NCBI GenBank assembly: GCA_036501365.1
Contig: DASYAL010000019.1
Location: 60,539 to 124,538 of the forward strand
Direction: 5' to 3'
From: CAIKMD01 sp036501365
GTDB lineage: Bacteria > Pseudomonadota > Alphaproteobacteria > ATCC43930 > CGMCC-115725
DNA length: 64,000 nucleotides
In this document: positions 1 through 10,645 of the stretch, piece after piece
Numbering within the stretch: position 1 is the stretch's first letter
Layout: the number at the start of each line of letters is the position of its first letter
The notes under the pieces: generated by a model
What the model was told of the DNA's origin: nothing
Seen by the model: the letters and a program-made list of their open reading frames with translations, nothing else
Database searches by the model: none
Program-made: the position numbers and the translations under genes

Positions 1-1
1 G

Positions 2-547
2 CTGGCGCAAGCCCGGGGGCGGCTGATGGCCGCGCTCAACAGCGGCGCGCGCGAGCGCGCACCGGCGCTCGCGGCGCGCGCGCAGGCACGGTATGACTGC
101 TGGGTGGAGCGGATGGAGGACAACTGGGCGACCGCGCAAAACGGGGCCTGCGCCACCGAATTCGCCGCCGCCATGGACGAGCTCGAGGGCAAGGCGGCGA
201 GCGCCGCAACCGCCGCGCCGGCCGCGCTGGTCAATGTCTTCTTCGAATTCGATCGCTCGCGTCTGACGCCGGAAGCGCGCCAGATCGTCTCCCAGCTCGC
301 GACGCAGATGAAGGCGAGCAACCGCAGCGCGACCCTCGTCGGCAAAGCCGACCTGACCGGCTCGGACAGCTACGACCTCGCGCTTGGCCGGCGCCGCGCC
401 GATGCGGTCGCCGCCGAGCTGGTGCGCGACGGCGTGGCGCGCAATCGCGTCGCGATTGAGACCCAGGGCAAGCGCCAGCCGCCGGTCCCCACCGCGCAAG
501 GCGTGCGCGAGCCGCGCAACCGCGTGGTCGAGATCACGCTGCATTGA
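2..547 (+). CDS. OmpA-family protein, 5' end outside the window
   Basis: C-terminal OmpA/MotB peptidoglycan-associating domain. The reading frame is open to the first base of the window and reads as a continuous helical segment before the first internal ATG at 26, so the gene starts upstream. The domain begins near NVFFEFDRSRLTPEA and carries GKADLTGS (usual GHTDxxG), LGRRRADAV and NRVVEI. The Asp and Arg that bind diaminopimelate in this fold are both present, although the usual His-Thr before the Asp is Lys-Ala. The preceding helix with DCWVERMEDNW is typical of alphaproteobacterial OmpA-like envelope proteins. It probably anchors the outer membrane or a periplasmic protein to peptidoglycan. 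It converges on the stress-protein gene at 647. Confidence 0.85.
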   Translation: MAQARGRLMAALNSGARERAPALAARAQARYDCWVERMEDNWATAQNGACATEFAAAMDELEGKAASAATAAPAALVNVFFEFDRSRLTPEARQIVSQLATQMKASNRSATLVGKADLTGSDSYDLALGRRRADAVAAELVRDGVARNRVAIETQGKRQPPVPTAQGVREPRNRVVEITLH

Positions 548-646
548 TTTGAGGTCGCGCGCGTAGCCGCCACACCAATGCGTTGATCGCGGTTTAAGGC
601 CGGCGCGACCGCGCGACCGAAGGTGCGGCCGCGCGCTGCTGCATGA

Positions 647-1495
647 TCAATGCGCGAGGATCACCGGGATGTCGGCTTCCATGATGATATGGCGGGTCGC
701 GCCGCCGAAGATCATCTGGCGCAGCCGGCTTTGGGTATAGGCGCCTTTCACCAGCAGATCGCAGCCCAGGGCCCTGGCTTCGGCGAGGAAGACCTCGCCC
801 GCCTGGCGGTTGGTCGCCGGAATCCGCCGCGAGGCGGCGGCGATGCCACGACGGCGCAGCGCCGCGGCAAGATCGTCGCCGGAGGGGCCGGGCTGCATCG
901 CGCCTTCGACCGACAGCACCTGGACCTTGCTGGCAAGGGCGAGATAGGGCATCGCGAGCGCGACGGTGCGCGAGGTCTCCGTGCTGCCGTTCCAGGCGAT
1001 CACGATGCATTCGCCGATGGTTTTCGGCGGCATCGGCGGCGCCATCAGCACCGGACGGCCGCTTTCGAAGAGTGCGTCCTCGAGCGTCGCCTCGGCGAGC
1101 GAGGCGAGCTTTGCCGGCCGCTCGACGACAATGAGATCGAAGACGCGCCCGAGCGAGCCGACGACGGCGTTTTGGCGTCCTGATTCCTCGCGCCATTCGG
1201 CGCTGACGCCTGGCGTCGGCGCCGCCTCGTCGGTGATCGAAACATTGCGCGCGCGCATGAAGCTTTCGAACAGCTGGCGCGCCGCTTGGCGCCGGTCGTG
1301 TCCCTCGCGCTCGAGCGTGCGATCGACCTCCGAGGAGACCGAAAATCCCATCTCGCCGCCAAACACCACGGCATATTCGGTGGTGAGTGCGTTGAGGCCG
1401 ATGATCCGGCCGTCGAATTTCCGCGCCGCCAGCAAAGCGGTCTCGAGCACCGGGGTCGCGGTGCCGTCGCCGACAACCGTCAACAAGGTCCTCAT
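647..1495 (-). CDS. Tandem-domain universal stress protein (UspA family)
   Basis: 282-residue cytoplasmic protein made of two UspA domains. The N-terminal half (about 1-140, starting MRTLLTVVGDG) is degenerate. The C-terminal half (about 150-282) starts ECIVIAWNGSTETSR and ends with a recognisable ATP-loop region GAYTQSRLRQMIFGGATRHII followed by EADIPVILAH, so this half is the more likely nucleotide-binding one. Tandem Usp proteins of 270-290 residues are common in alphaproteobacteria and support survival under starvation or oxidative stress. The specific trigger here cannot be read from the sequence. It is transcribed alone, divergent from the RidA-like gene. Confidence 0.85.
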   Translation of the reverse strand: MRTLLTVVGDGTATPVLETALLAARKFDGRIIGLNALTTEYAVVFGGEMGFSVSSEVDRTLEREGHDRRQAARQLFESFMRARNVSITDEAAPTPGVSAEWREESGRQNAVVGSLGRVFDLIVVERPAKLASLAEATLEDALFESGRPVLMAPPMPPKTIGECIVIAWNGSTETSRTVALAMPYLALASKVQVLSVEGAMQPGPSGDDLAAALRRRGIAAASRRIPATNRQAGEVFLAEARALGCDLLVKGAYTQSRLRQMIFGGATRHIIMEADIPVILAH

Positions 1496-1651
1496 CGCCT
1501 GCCCCGTTCACCTCGCAGCGGGATGCCGCGTTCGCGCGAAGTATATCCCAGGGACCGCGCCGATCCCAAACGGCTTTGACGGCGGCTTGCGCCGGCCCGG
1601 GCAAATCGCGAAAGTGGCCGTAACGAATGAATAAGGAGGAGACCCACGGTC

Positions 1652-2035
1652 ATGAAGATCCACAACCCATCGACCCTGGCGCCGGGCGCCGGCTACAGCC
1701 ACGGCATCGAGCTGCCGCCGAACGCGCGCGTCCTCTATTGCGCCGGCCAGCTCGGGCTTAAGCCCGACGGCAGCTTCGCCTCGAACGAGATCCGCGGCCA
1801 GGCGGAGCAGGCTTGGCGCAATGTCGGCGCCGTGCTGCAGGCCGCCGGCATGGGCTACGAGAACATCGTCAAGCTCACCCACTATTTGACGCGACGCGAG
1901 GACCTCCCGGGCTATCGCGAGGTGCGGGCGCAATTCCTCGGCAAGCTCGCGCCCGCCTCGACGCTGCTCGTGATCGCGGCGCTGGCGCGGCCCGAGGCGC
2001 TGATCGAAGTCGAAGTCCTCGCCGCCAAGGAATAG
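1652..2035 (+). CDS. RidA/YjgF-family protein lacking the catalytic arginine
   Basis: 127-residue protein of the RidA/YER057c/UK114 family, normally a trimer that hydrolyses reactive enamine/imine intermediates. The start is supported by AAGGAGGAGA about 12 bases upstream. The family pattern is clear (CAGQLGL, GQAEQAWRNVGAVL, YENIVKLTHYL, IEVEVLAAKE). In classical RidA the segment before the last strands is PARS, with Arg binding the substrate carboxylate. Here it is PAST, so Arg is replaced by Ser. That places it outside the archetypal deaminase subgroup and leaves its reaction unknown. It converges on the hydroxy-acid oxidase gene 18 bases away. Confidence 0.85.
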   Translation: MKIHNPSTLAPGAGYSHGIELPPNARVLYCAGQLGLKPDGSFASNEIRGQAEQAWRNVGAVLQAAGMGYENIVKLTHYLTRREDLPGYREVRAQFLGKLAPASTLLVIAALARPEALIEVEVLAAKE

Positions 2036-2053
2036 CCCTGGCGCGACCCGCGC

Positions 2054-3181
2054 TCAGCGCCCGCCATATCCCTCGTCGGCGAGGTTCAGCAGCGGGAAGG
2101 CGCTGAACACATGCGGCATCGTCACCGCGGGAGCGGCGACGACGTGGCTGCGCGTCACCTCGGCGAAGCCGGTGCAGCCGATGAGGGCGAGGCAGGTGCG
2201 GATCTCGCTTTCGAGAATCTCGAGGACGCGCGCGACCCCTGCGCCGCCGGCGGCGGCGAGGCCATAGAGATAAATCCGGCCGATCGCGACCGTGTTGGCA
2301 CCAAGCGCGAGCGCCTTGACGATATCGGTGCCGCGATAGAATCCGCCATCGATAATGATCTGCGCCCGGCCGCGCACCGCCTCCACCACCTCGGGCAGGA
2401 TGTCGAGCGTGCCGCGCACGTGGTCGAGCTGCCTTCCGCCGTGATTGGTGATGTAGATGCCGTCGACGCCGTGATCGCAGGCGATGGCGGCATCTTCCCC
2501 GGTCTGGATGCCCTTGAGGATGAGCGGCAGCTTGCTGCCGTGCTTGTCCTTGAAGCGCTTGACCTCGGCCCAGGACAGCGATTGCTGGCGGTTGTCGCCG
2601 CCATCATCGATGATCGAGCGGTTGGAGACGCGGCGCGCGATGTCGCGCTCGCGCCGGCCGTAGAAGGCGCTGTCGATCGTGTAGCAGAAAGCCTCGTAGC
2701 CGGCATCGATCGCGCGGCCGACGATCTCGTCGGTCAATTTGTCGGGGCCGCGGCGGTAGAGCTGGAAGAATTTCCGGCCGTTCGCGGCTTTCGCGGTGGC
2801 TTCGAGGCCGGGTCCGCTGACCGAGCTCAGCATCTGGGGGACGCCGAAGAGCGTCGCGCCCTGGGCGACCGCCGCCGCGCCGCCGGGATCGAGCCGCTCG
2901 AGCCCGCCGACCGGCGCCAGCAGCACCGGCAGCCGCGCCTTCTTGCCCATGACCGTACCCGAGCATTCGACGCCCGAGATGTCGCGCAGCACCCGCGGCC
3001 GGAAGCCGACGCAATCGATCGCATAGCGGTTGCGCTTGAGGGTGGTCTCGGTCTCGGCGGCGCCGGTGACGTAGTCCCAGAGCACGGGGGAGAGTTTCAG
3101 CCGCGCTGCTTTGATGAATTCGTGCAGCGTCTCGAACTTGCCGTCGAGCCCGCTCGAATTGCGCCGCGCTTCCTCGGCCAT
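2054..3181 (-). CDS. FMN-dependent alpha-hydroxy-acid oxidase/dehydrogenase
   Basis: 375-residue TIM-barrel flavoenzyme that oxidises a 2-hydroxy acid to a 2-keto acid. The lactate oxidase, glycolate oxidase, mandelate dehydrogenase and lactate 2-monooxygenase subgroups cannot be separated by eye. Visible family features are LPVLLAPVGGLE (flavin-binding strand), FFQLY, LPLILKGI with the flavin Lys, and the active-site signature ITNHGGRQLD with the catalytic His and substrate Arg (Thr replaces the usual Ser). IIIDGGFYRGTDIVKALALGA is the phosphate-binding end. The start at MAEEARRN is chosen because GGGGAGGACA sits just before it; the frame stays open upstream to 3331 but that part has no family similarity. 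It lies downstream of the cupin gene on the same strand. Confidence 0.88.
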   Translation of the reverse strand: MAEEARRNSSGLDGKFETLHEFIKAARLKLSPVLWDYVTGAAETETTLKRNRYAIDCVGFRPRVLRDISGVECSGTVMGKKARLPVLLAPVGGLERLDPGGAAAVAQGATLFGVPQMLSSVSGPGLEATAKAANGRKFFQLYRRGPDKLTDEIVGRAIDAGYEAFCYTIDSAFYGRRERDIARRVSNRSIIDDGGDNRQQSLSWAEVKRFKDKHGSKLPLILKGIQTGEDAAIACDHGVDGIYITNHGGRQLDHVRGTLDILPEVVEAVRGRAQIIIDGGFYRGTDIVKALALGANTVAIGRIYLYGLAAAGGAGVARVLEILESEIRTCLALIGCTGFAEVTRSHVVAAPAVTMPHVFSAFPLLNLADEGYGGR

Positions 3182-3255
3182 CTTGTCCTCCCCAACGTGT
3201 CCCCGCCGCAGCCTAGCCAACACCGCTGCGGCGAGCCAGCGCTGCCTCCGCTTCT

Positions 3256-3735
3256 CTAGCCCTGCGCTTTCAGAGTCTTGCCGCCGGCGGTCACGGGTTT
3301 CGCCGCGATCAGCGAGAAAGCAATGACGCAAGGCTCCTTGCCACGGTTGATCCAGTTATGGATCGTGCCGCGCTGCACCAGCACGTCGCCGGCTTTCAAG
3401 TGCACCACCGCGCCGTCGATATCCATGTCGATCTCGCCCGACATCACCACGGCGTAGTCGATCGAATCCGTGCGGTGGTTGCGCGCGGCGACGCCCGGAT
3501 CGAAGCGCACGACGCGGAAAACGGAGCCGTTGTCGAGCGTGGTGCCGGTCTTGCGCTTGGCCTCGTCAGCGGAGCCGTCGTTGCCGATCGGCCAGCCTTC
3601 GGTCGTCCACACCACGCAAGCGGTCGCGCCCGGTCGTCCCGACGACACTTCTTTGCCGATCTCGTCATAGAGCACGACCGCCTTGCCGTTGGCGTCGTGA
3701 CCGGTCACGACGCGTCTTACTTTGAAATCCATCAA
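3256..3735 (-). CDS. Cupin-domain protein
   Basis: 159-residue single-domain cupin. The first cupin motif is around residues 85-110 (NHRTDSIDYAVVMSGEIDMD) and the second around 118-135 (LKAGDVLVQRGTIHNWINRG), giving the expected metal-binding His/Glu/His set in a beta-barrel. The first 80 residues form a beta-rich extension with a TEGWPIGNDG segment, as in many cupins found beside alpha-hydroxy-acid or aromatic-acid enzymes. It is upstream of the FMN oxidase with 74 bases between them and may be cotranscribed. GAGGG precedes the ATG. A role in small organic-acid metabolism is an inference from the neighbour only. Confidence 0.82.
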   Translation of the reverse strand: MMDFKVRRVVTGHDANGKAVVLYDEIGKEVSSGRPGATACVVWTTEGWPIGNDGSADEAKRKTGTTLDNGSVFRVVRFDPGVAARNHRTDSIDYAVVMSGEIDMDIDGAVVHLKAGDVLVQRGTIHNWINRGKEPCVIAFSLIAAKPVTAGGKTLKAQG

Positions 3736-3881
3736 GCCCTCCCTCGATTGGCGCGCCTCTCATTTCATTCGCGGCCCTTGCCGTCAAGGCAAGTTATCCA
3801 CACCCCTAGATTTAGCGATTTGACTTTCTCGCTACACAAATTCTGGGAGGGATGGTAATTTTTTATGGGGTTGATGCATTG

Positions 3882-3903
3882 GATGGGCCGATGCACGCCC
3901 ATC
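3882..3903 (+). promoter_or_regulatory. 7-bp hairpin in the leader of the lysine-rich micro-ORF
   Basis: GATGGGC (3882-3888) and GCCCATC (3897-3903) form a perfect 7-bp stem with an 8-base loop, ending 17 bases before the micro-ORF start at 3921. No T-tract follows, so a leader RNA structure is more likely than a terminator. Confidence 0.35.
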
Positions 3904-3920
3904 GTTAAGAGGACAGCCAC

Positions 3921-3977
3921 ATGGCAGCGAAGAGAAAGGCCAAGAAGAAGGCCAAGAAGAAGAAGAAAAAGAAGTAG
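3921..3977 (+). CDS. Lysine-rich 18-residue micro-ORF
   Basis: ATG to TAG encodes an 18-residue peptide that begins MAAKRKAKKK and continues as almost pure lysine (13 Lys and 1 Arg out of 18). AAGAGGACA upstream gives a plausible ribosome-binding site at normal spacing. It sits between two hairpins (3882-3903 and 4005-4048), which makes a compact transcription unit. The composition recalls the lysine/alanine tails of bacterial histone H1-like proteins, so nucleic-acid binding is the natural guess, but an 18-residue peptide could also be a chance A-rich tract. No homologue can be asserted from memory. It is isolated from both neighbouring genes. Confidence 0.45.
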   Translation: MAAKRKAKKKAKKKKKKK

Positions 3978-4004
3978 GGCTCCTTAGTTCAGCCTCTACC
4001 CATG

Positions 4005-4048
4005 GCGGGGCTGCTCCCGAGCGAAGGAAAGCTCAGGGGCAGCCCCGC
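4005..4048 (+). terminator. Hairpin terminator after the micro-ORF
   Basis: GCGGGGCTGC (4005-4014) pairs perfectly with GCAGCCCCGC (4039-4048), extended inward by a few more pairs, with a purine-rich loop. It is followed by TAACATTTTGT, a weak T-run. It lies 28 bases after the micro-ORF stop and is the best candidate for its transcription terminator. Confidence 0.5.
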
Positions 4049-4049
4049 T

Positions 4050-4736
4050 AACATTTTGTGGGGATGCGCGCCACGCGCGCGCGCAACAGCAACGATCGGC
4101 GCAACCGCGCATCATCTTCCGCCGGCAAAATTTTTCCGCCATCGATCCGCATCCGCACGCGCTGTCGCGATCATCGGGCAAGCGCGTGGCGGCCGCGTCA
4201 CTCGTTAAAAAGCCTCGAATTCATGCGGGTTTGCGCGCGCGTCGCGCCATTGCGCGCGATCCGCCAGCGGCGATGTCGCGACGATCGATCGCGACAAAAA
4301 ATCTTTCGGCGATGAACCTGCGCGCCATCGTCGCACCGCGCGGCGCGACACGCGCGCGACGATGCATGCAGCGCGCGGCGTCGCGCGATCGATCGGTCGC
4401 GGCGCAGGACGCACGTGCACGTCATCGACGCTCGACAAATGATTGATGACGGAGTCGCGCGCGCGTCCGCGCTCCGGCGTGCGCGCGATCGAGCGCGAAA
4501 ATTCCGCCGCGCGCTCCTGCGGTCACGAAAACCGCGGAACCGATCCCGTCGCGTGCCCGAGCCCCGATTTCGCGACTCGGGGGGAAATTGATGTGGACGG
4601 GATGGTTTTGGGCATGCGCCCGACCCGTTCGCACGGTTTTGTTCAAGACCTCGGCGCGCGGCAATCGGGATCGATGCGCGAGCGATCGCGTCGGTGCCGA
4701 CCGGCGCGCCGCCGCCGCGTCAGGAAAGATTGATGA
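4050..4736. other. Long spacer dense in CGCG and GATC words
   Basis: About 690 bases with no convincing gene on either strand. Short open frames exist in several frames, but none has family similarity or a good start. The text is dominated by alternating CG runs (CGCGCG at least eight times) and repeated GATC/CGATCG words, often as small palindromes, broken by short A or T tracts. It lies between the micro-ORF terminator and the end of rpmB. Nothing further can be assigned. Confidence 0.6.
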
Positions 4737-5036
4737 TTAAGCCTGCGCTTGGCGCTTGGCCTGCGCCTCGACGATGCGCCGCTTCAAGCGGCGCGCCTCG
4801 CTCGAGAGCTTGGCGTCCGACGTGCCGAGCAGATAGGCATCGAGCCCGCCATTATGCTCGATGGTGCGGATCGCGTTGGTGGTGAGCCGCAGCTTCACCG
4901 CAACGCCGAGCGCGTCGGAAAGAACGGAGCCGCGCTGCAGATTGGGCAGGAAGCGGCGCTTGGTCTTGTTGTTGGCGTGGCTGACATTGTTGCCAACCTG
5001 AACGCCTTTGCCCGTGATGATGCACCGCCGCGACAT
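4737..5036 (-). CDS. rpmB: 50S ribosomal protein L28
   Basis: 99-residue L28, a structural protein of the large ribosomal subunit. The start MSRRCIITGKGVQVGNNVSHANN is the family N-terminus, followed by NKTKRRFLPNL and VKLRLTTNAIRTIEHNGGLDAYL. The length matches the alphaproteobacterial form, which has a C-terminal basic helix rich in Ala, Lys, Arg and Gln. The frame is open upstream to 5198, but the family start at 5036 is certain. It is not beside rpmG. It lies 74 bases downstream of the Atm1-type exporter gene on the same strand, so it may have its own promoter in that gap. Confidence 0.97.
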   Translation of the reverse strand: MSRRCIITGKGVQVGNNVSHANNKTKRRFLPNLQRGSVLSDALGVAVKLRLTTNAIRTIEHNGGLDAYLLGTSDAKLSSEARRLKRRIVEAQAKRQAQA

Positions 5037-5110
5037 GAATTCGACCTCGTATGGGAAGGGCGGATTTTTAAGGGAATCGCTCGCGGCGGTCAAGTCAGCC
5101 TTGACCGCCC

Positions 5111-6994
5111 CTATTCCGCGACCTCGGCGGGCGTGGGATCGCCCGAGACGGCGGCAAGCTCGGCGGCGCGCTGATCGGCCTCCTGCTGGCGCTGCCACAT
5201 CGCCGCATACATGCCCTGGCGGGCGATGAGCTGGGCGTGGTTCCCGCGCTCGACGATGCGGCCGTCATCCATGACGAGGATCTCGTTGGCATGGATCACG
5301 GTCGAGAGGCGATGGGCGATCATCAGGGTGGTGCGGTTCTCCGAGACCTCGTCGAGACTCGCCTGGATCTCGCGCTCGGTCTTGGTGTCGAGCGCCGAGG
5401 TCGCCTCATCGAACAGCAAGATACGCGGCTCCTTGAGGATGACGCGCGCGATCGCGACGCGCTGCTTCTCGCCGCCCGAGAGCTTAAGGCCCCGCTCGCC
5501 GACCGGGCTCTCATAGCCGTCGGGCAGCGCGCGCACGAAATCGTGGATGTGGGCGTGGCGCGCCGCTCCCTCGACCTCGTCGGGCCCGGCGCCGGGCCGG
5601 CCATAGGCGATGTTGTAGAAGACCGAATCGTTGAACAGCACCGTGTCCTGCGGCACCACGCCGATCGCGCGACGAACGCTGTCTTGCGTCACGTCGCGCA
5701 CGTCCTGCCCGTCGATGCGCACCGCACCGTCATTGACGTCGTAGAAGCGGAAGAGCAGCCGCGAGATCGTCGACTTGCCGGCACCCGAGGGCCCGACGAT
5801 GGCGAGGGTGCCGCCGGGTGCGACCCGGAACGACACGTCCTTCAAAATCGGCCGGCGCGGATCGTAGGCGAAGGAAACATGGTCGAACACGACTTCGCCG
5901 CGCGTGACATGGAGCGCCGGCGCGCCGGGCTTGTCTTCGACCTCGGGCCGCACCTGGAGCAGCCGGAACATCGCCTCGAGATCGGTCAGCGACTGCTTGA
6001 TGTTGCGATAGACCATGCCGAGGACGTTCAAGGGCGTGTAGAGCTGCACGAGATAGGAATTGACCAGCACGAAATCGCCCACCGTCATGCGCCCGGCGGT
6101 GACACCTTGCCCCGCCAAGAGCATCACGCCGACGAGGCCGCAGGCGATGATCGCGCCCTGGCCGATGTTGAGGAAGGAGAGCGTGTGCTGGCTGCGGACC
6201 GCGGCGCGCTCATAGGCCTGGAGCGCGCCGTCGAAGCGCCGCGCCTCGTGATCCTCGTTGGCGAAGTATTTGACCGTCTCGTAATTGAGCAGGCTGTCGA
6301 TCGCCTTGGTGTTGGCCTCGCTGTCGCGCTCGTTCATCTCGCGGCGGAATTGCAGCCGCCAATCGGTGACGAGGAAGGTGAAGGTGACATAGGCGAAGAT
6401 CGTCGCCAGCGTCACGGCGGCGAACATCCAGTCGTAAAGCCGCCACAGGATGCCGCAGACCAGCGCGATCTCGAACATCGTCGGAACGAAGCTGAAGAGG
6501 AAATAGTCGAGCAGGAACTCGGTGCCGCGGATGCCGCGCTCGACCGAGCGCGAAAGCCCGCCGGTCTGGCGCTCCAAGTGGAAGCGCAGCGAGAGGAAAT
6601 GGAGATGGCGAAAAGTCGAGAGCGCGACGGTGCGCACCGCGCGCTGCCCGACCTTGGCGAAGACCGCGTCGCGCAGCTCCGCGAGGCCCTGGGCGCCGAC
6701 CCGCGCCACGCCGTAGCTGACGATGAACATCACCGGCACCGCGATCAGCGCCGCCTTGCCCGGCGTCAGCGCGTCGACCGCGTGCTTGTAGAGCATCGGC
6801 ACATAGACGGTGAAGGATTTGGCGGCGATCAGCAGGCCGACGGCGATGAGCACGCGAATCCGCAGCTCGAGATTGTCGCGCGGCCAGAGAAAGGGGAGCA
6901 GCTTGCCGACCGCTTTCAGCTCTTGCTTGAAGCCGACCTCGCGGGTCCGGTCGATCCGCCGGCGTTGACCGCCGCGATCTCTGCTCATGCTCAA
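5111..6994 (-). CDS. Atm1/ABCB7-type ABC exporter (permease-ATPase fusion)
   Basis: 627-residue half-transporter: six transmembrane helices in about residues 40-335, then an ATPase with Walker A GPSGAGKST at 401-409, signature LSGGE at 505-509, Walker B ILLFDE at 525-530 and the switch His in MIAHRLS. The intracellular segment LLNYETVKYFANEDHEARRFD is the hallmark of the Atm1/HMT1 subfamily, whose bacterial members export glutathione-linked metals or persulfides and which supply cytosolic Fe-S assembly in mitochondria. It works as an inner-membrane homodimer. Its start overlaps the end of the MFS gene by four bases (ATGA), so the two are translationally coupled. Confidence 0.93.
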   Translation of the reverse strand: MSMSRDRGGQRRRIDRTREVGFKQELKAVGKLLPFLWPRDNLELRIRVLIAVGLLIAAKSFTVYVPMLYKHAVDALTPGKAALIAVPVMFIVSYGVARVGAQGLAELRDAVFAKVGQRAVRTVALSTFRHLHFLSLRFHLERQTGGLSRSVERGIRGTEFLLDYFLFSFVPTMFEIALVCGILWRLYDWMFAAVTLATIFAYVTFTFLVTDWRLQFRREMNERDSEANTKAIDSLLNYETVKYFANEDHEARRFDGALQAYERAAVRSQHTLSFLNIGQGAIIACGLVGVMLLAGQGVTAGRMTVGDFVLVNSYLVQLYTPLNVLGMVYRNIKQSLTDLEAMFRLLQVRPEVEDKPGAPALHVTRGEVVFDHVSFAYDPRRPILKDVSFRVAPGGTLAIVGPSGAGKSTISRLLFRFYDVNDGAVRIDGQDVRDVTQDSVRRAIGVVPQDTVLFNDSVFYNIAYGRPGAGPDEVEGAARHAHIHDFVRALPDGYESPVGERGLKLSGGEKQRVAIARVILKEPRILLFDEATSALDTKTEREIQASLDEVSENRTTLMIAHRLSTVIHANEILVMDDGRIVERGNHAQLIARQGMYAAMWQRQQEADQRAAELAAVSGDPTPAEVAE

Positions 6995-8157
6995 CGCGTT
7001 CTCTCCCGGCGCGGCACGCTCGCGGCCATCGCCACGACCGCCGCCATGATCATCGCGCCGACATAATAAGGGGCGTCGCGCCCGGCCGCACTGTAGACGA
7101 GCCCGGCGATGAGCGGCCCCAAGATGCGGGCGAGGCTCTGGCCCGACTGATTGACGCCGAGGATGCCGCCGCGCTCTTGGGCGCCGGCGGCGCGCGAGAC
7201 GAGGCTGGTCACCGCCGGGTTGAGCACGCCGAGGCCGATCGACAAGAGCGCCATGACGATGAGGATCGCGGCAAGGTCGGGGCTGAACGGCAGGCCGAGC
7301 AGACCGAGGGTCAGGAGCACCGCGCCGAAGGTCGCGAGTCGCGCCTCGCCGAAGCGCTTGGTCAGCCGGCCGACCAGCCCGCCCTGCACCGCGGCCAGCA
7401 CCAGCCCGACGAAGAAGAAGATCCAGCCGACTTGCAGCGGCCCCCAGCCGAAGACGCTGTTGGCCCAGAGCGCGAAAGTCGATTCGAGTCCGGCGAAGGC
7501 GGTCGTCGTCAGGAAGAATAAGATAATAAGGTGCCGCAAGCCCGGACGGCCGAAGGCGTCCTGTGCCAGGGCCCAGCGTCCCGGCCGCGCCGCGGTGCTG
7601 CGATTTTCGGGCGCGAGACTCTCTTTAAGGAGGATCACGGCGAGGACCAGCGCCAGCGCCGACATGAAGGCGGCGGCGAAGGCCGGGCGCGCGAGCGTCG
7701 CCGCGGTCGGATCGGAGCCGGCGAGAAGGCCGCCGATCGCCGGGCCGAGGGTAAAGCCGAGGCCGAAAGCGGCGCCGATCATGCCCATGCCCTTGGCGCG
7801 ATTCTCCTCGGCCGTCGTATCGGTGATATAGGCCTGCGCCGCCGAGATGTTGCCGGCGCCGGCGCCGGCCAGAAGCCGCGCCGCGAACAGCATCCAGAGC
7901 GCATCCGCCATGCCGAGCCAGAGATAAGAGAGCACCGAGCAGCCGAGGCTGACGAGGATGATCGGCTTGCGGCCGAACCGGTCCGAGAGCCGGCCCCAAA
8001 ACGGCGAAGCGAAGAACTGGGCGAAGGAATAGCAGGCCATCATCGTCGTCACTTCCATGGGCGAGGCGTGGAAGTGCAGCGCGTAGTAAGGCAGCAGCGG
8101 GATCACGATCCCGAAGCCGACCAGATCGATAAAGACGATGAGGAAGAGGATGGCCAT
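6991..8157 (-). CDS. MFS drug-efflux transporter, TetA-like
   Basis: 388-residue, 12-helix inner-membrane transporter of the major facilitator superfamily, drug:H+ antiporter group with 12 helices. The first helix reads FLIVFIDLVGFGIVIPLLPY, the loop 2-3 motif is GRLSDRFGRKPI, and helix 5 shows GAAFGLGFTLGPAIGGLL (antiporter motif C). These are the TetA/Bcr-type signatures, but the substrate cannot be read from sequence. It is first in a two-gene unit with the Atm1-type exporter. The final helix ends in basic residues. No regulator is adjacent. Confidence 0.9.
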   Translation of the reverse strand: MAILFLIVFIDLVGFGIVIPLLPYYALHFHASPMEVTTMMACYSFAQFFASPFWGRLSDRFGRKPIILVSLGCSVLSYLWLGMADALWMLFAARLLAGAGAGNISAAQAYITDTTAEENRAKGMGMIGAAFGLGFTLGPAIGGLLAGSDPTAATLARPAFAAAFMSALALVLAVILLKESLAPENRSTAARPGRWALAQDAFGRPGLRHLIILFFLTTTAFAGLESTFALWANSVFGWGPLQVGWIFFFVGLVLAAVQGGLVGRLTKRFGEARLATFGAVLLTLGLLGLPFSPDLAAILIVMALLSIGLGVLNPAVTSLVSRAAGAQERGGILGVNQSGQSLARILGPLIAGLVYSAAGRDAPYYVGAMIMAAVVAMAASVPRRERTR

Positions 8158-8452
8158 CGAACGGGCGGATCAATAGCGCGGATTCGCGGCCCGAGACAGA
8201 GGGATAGCGGCTAGCTCGCCGAGGCTTGATCGCGCTGCGGCGGTGATGGGCGACCCGGCCCGGAAAATTGGGTTCGTTTCGCAGTTTTCATATTTTCACT
8301 TTTGCGCCAAGGACTTAGCTTTTTGAACACGGCCTGCGTTTTCGACTTTAGAAATAGCCGGTCCCCGCGCGGCGAAATCAACACGCCATCTATAACGTAT
8401 CTAGCGTACAAACGCAATCTGAATCATTCGTGTCGCGATGCGGGGCGGAAGA
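8158..8452. other. Intergenic spacer, locally AT-richer
   Basis: 295 bases between the end of the mutase gene and the start of the MFS gene. The middle part (about 8270-8400) is less GC-rich than its surroundings and probably holds the promoter for the MFS-exporter operon on the minus strand. A 68-codon minus-strand frame ends at 8211 but has no recognisable features and is not called as a gene. Confidence 0.4.
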
Positions 8453-10627
<2,175 letters not shown>

Positions 10628-10645
10628 GCGGCGGATTATACCACG

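Noticed and set aside
5237..7066. 609-codon open frame antisense to the Atm1-type exporter
   Set aside because: Arg/His/Glu-rich text without family motifs; a shadow of high-GC third positions.
8211..8417. 68-codon minus-strand gene between scpA and the MFS gene
   Set aside because: No ribosome site, no homologue and mixed Ser/Lys text.
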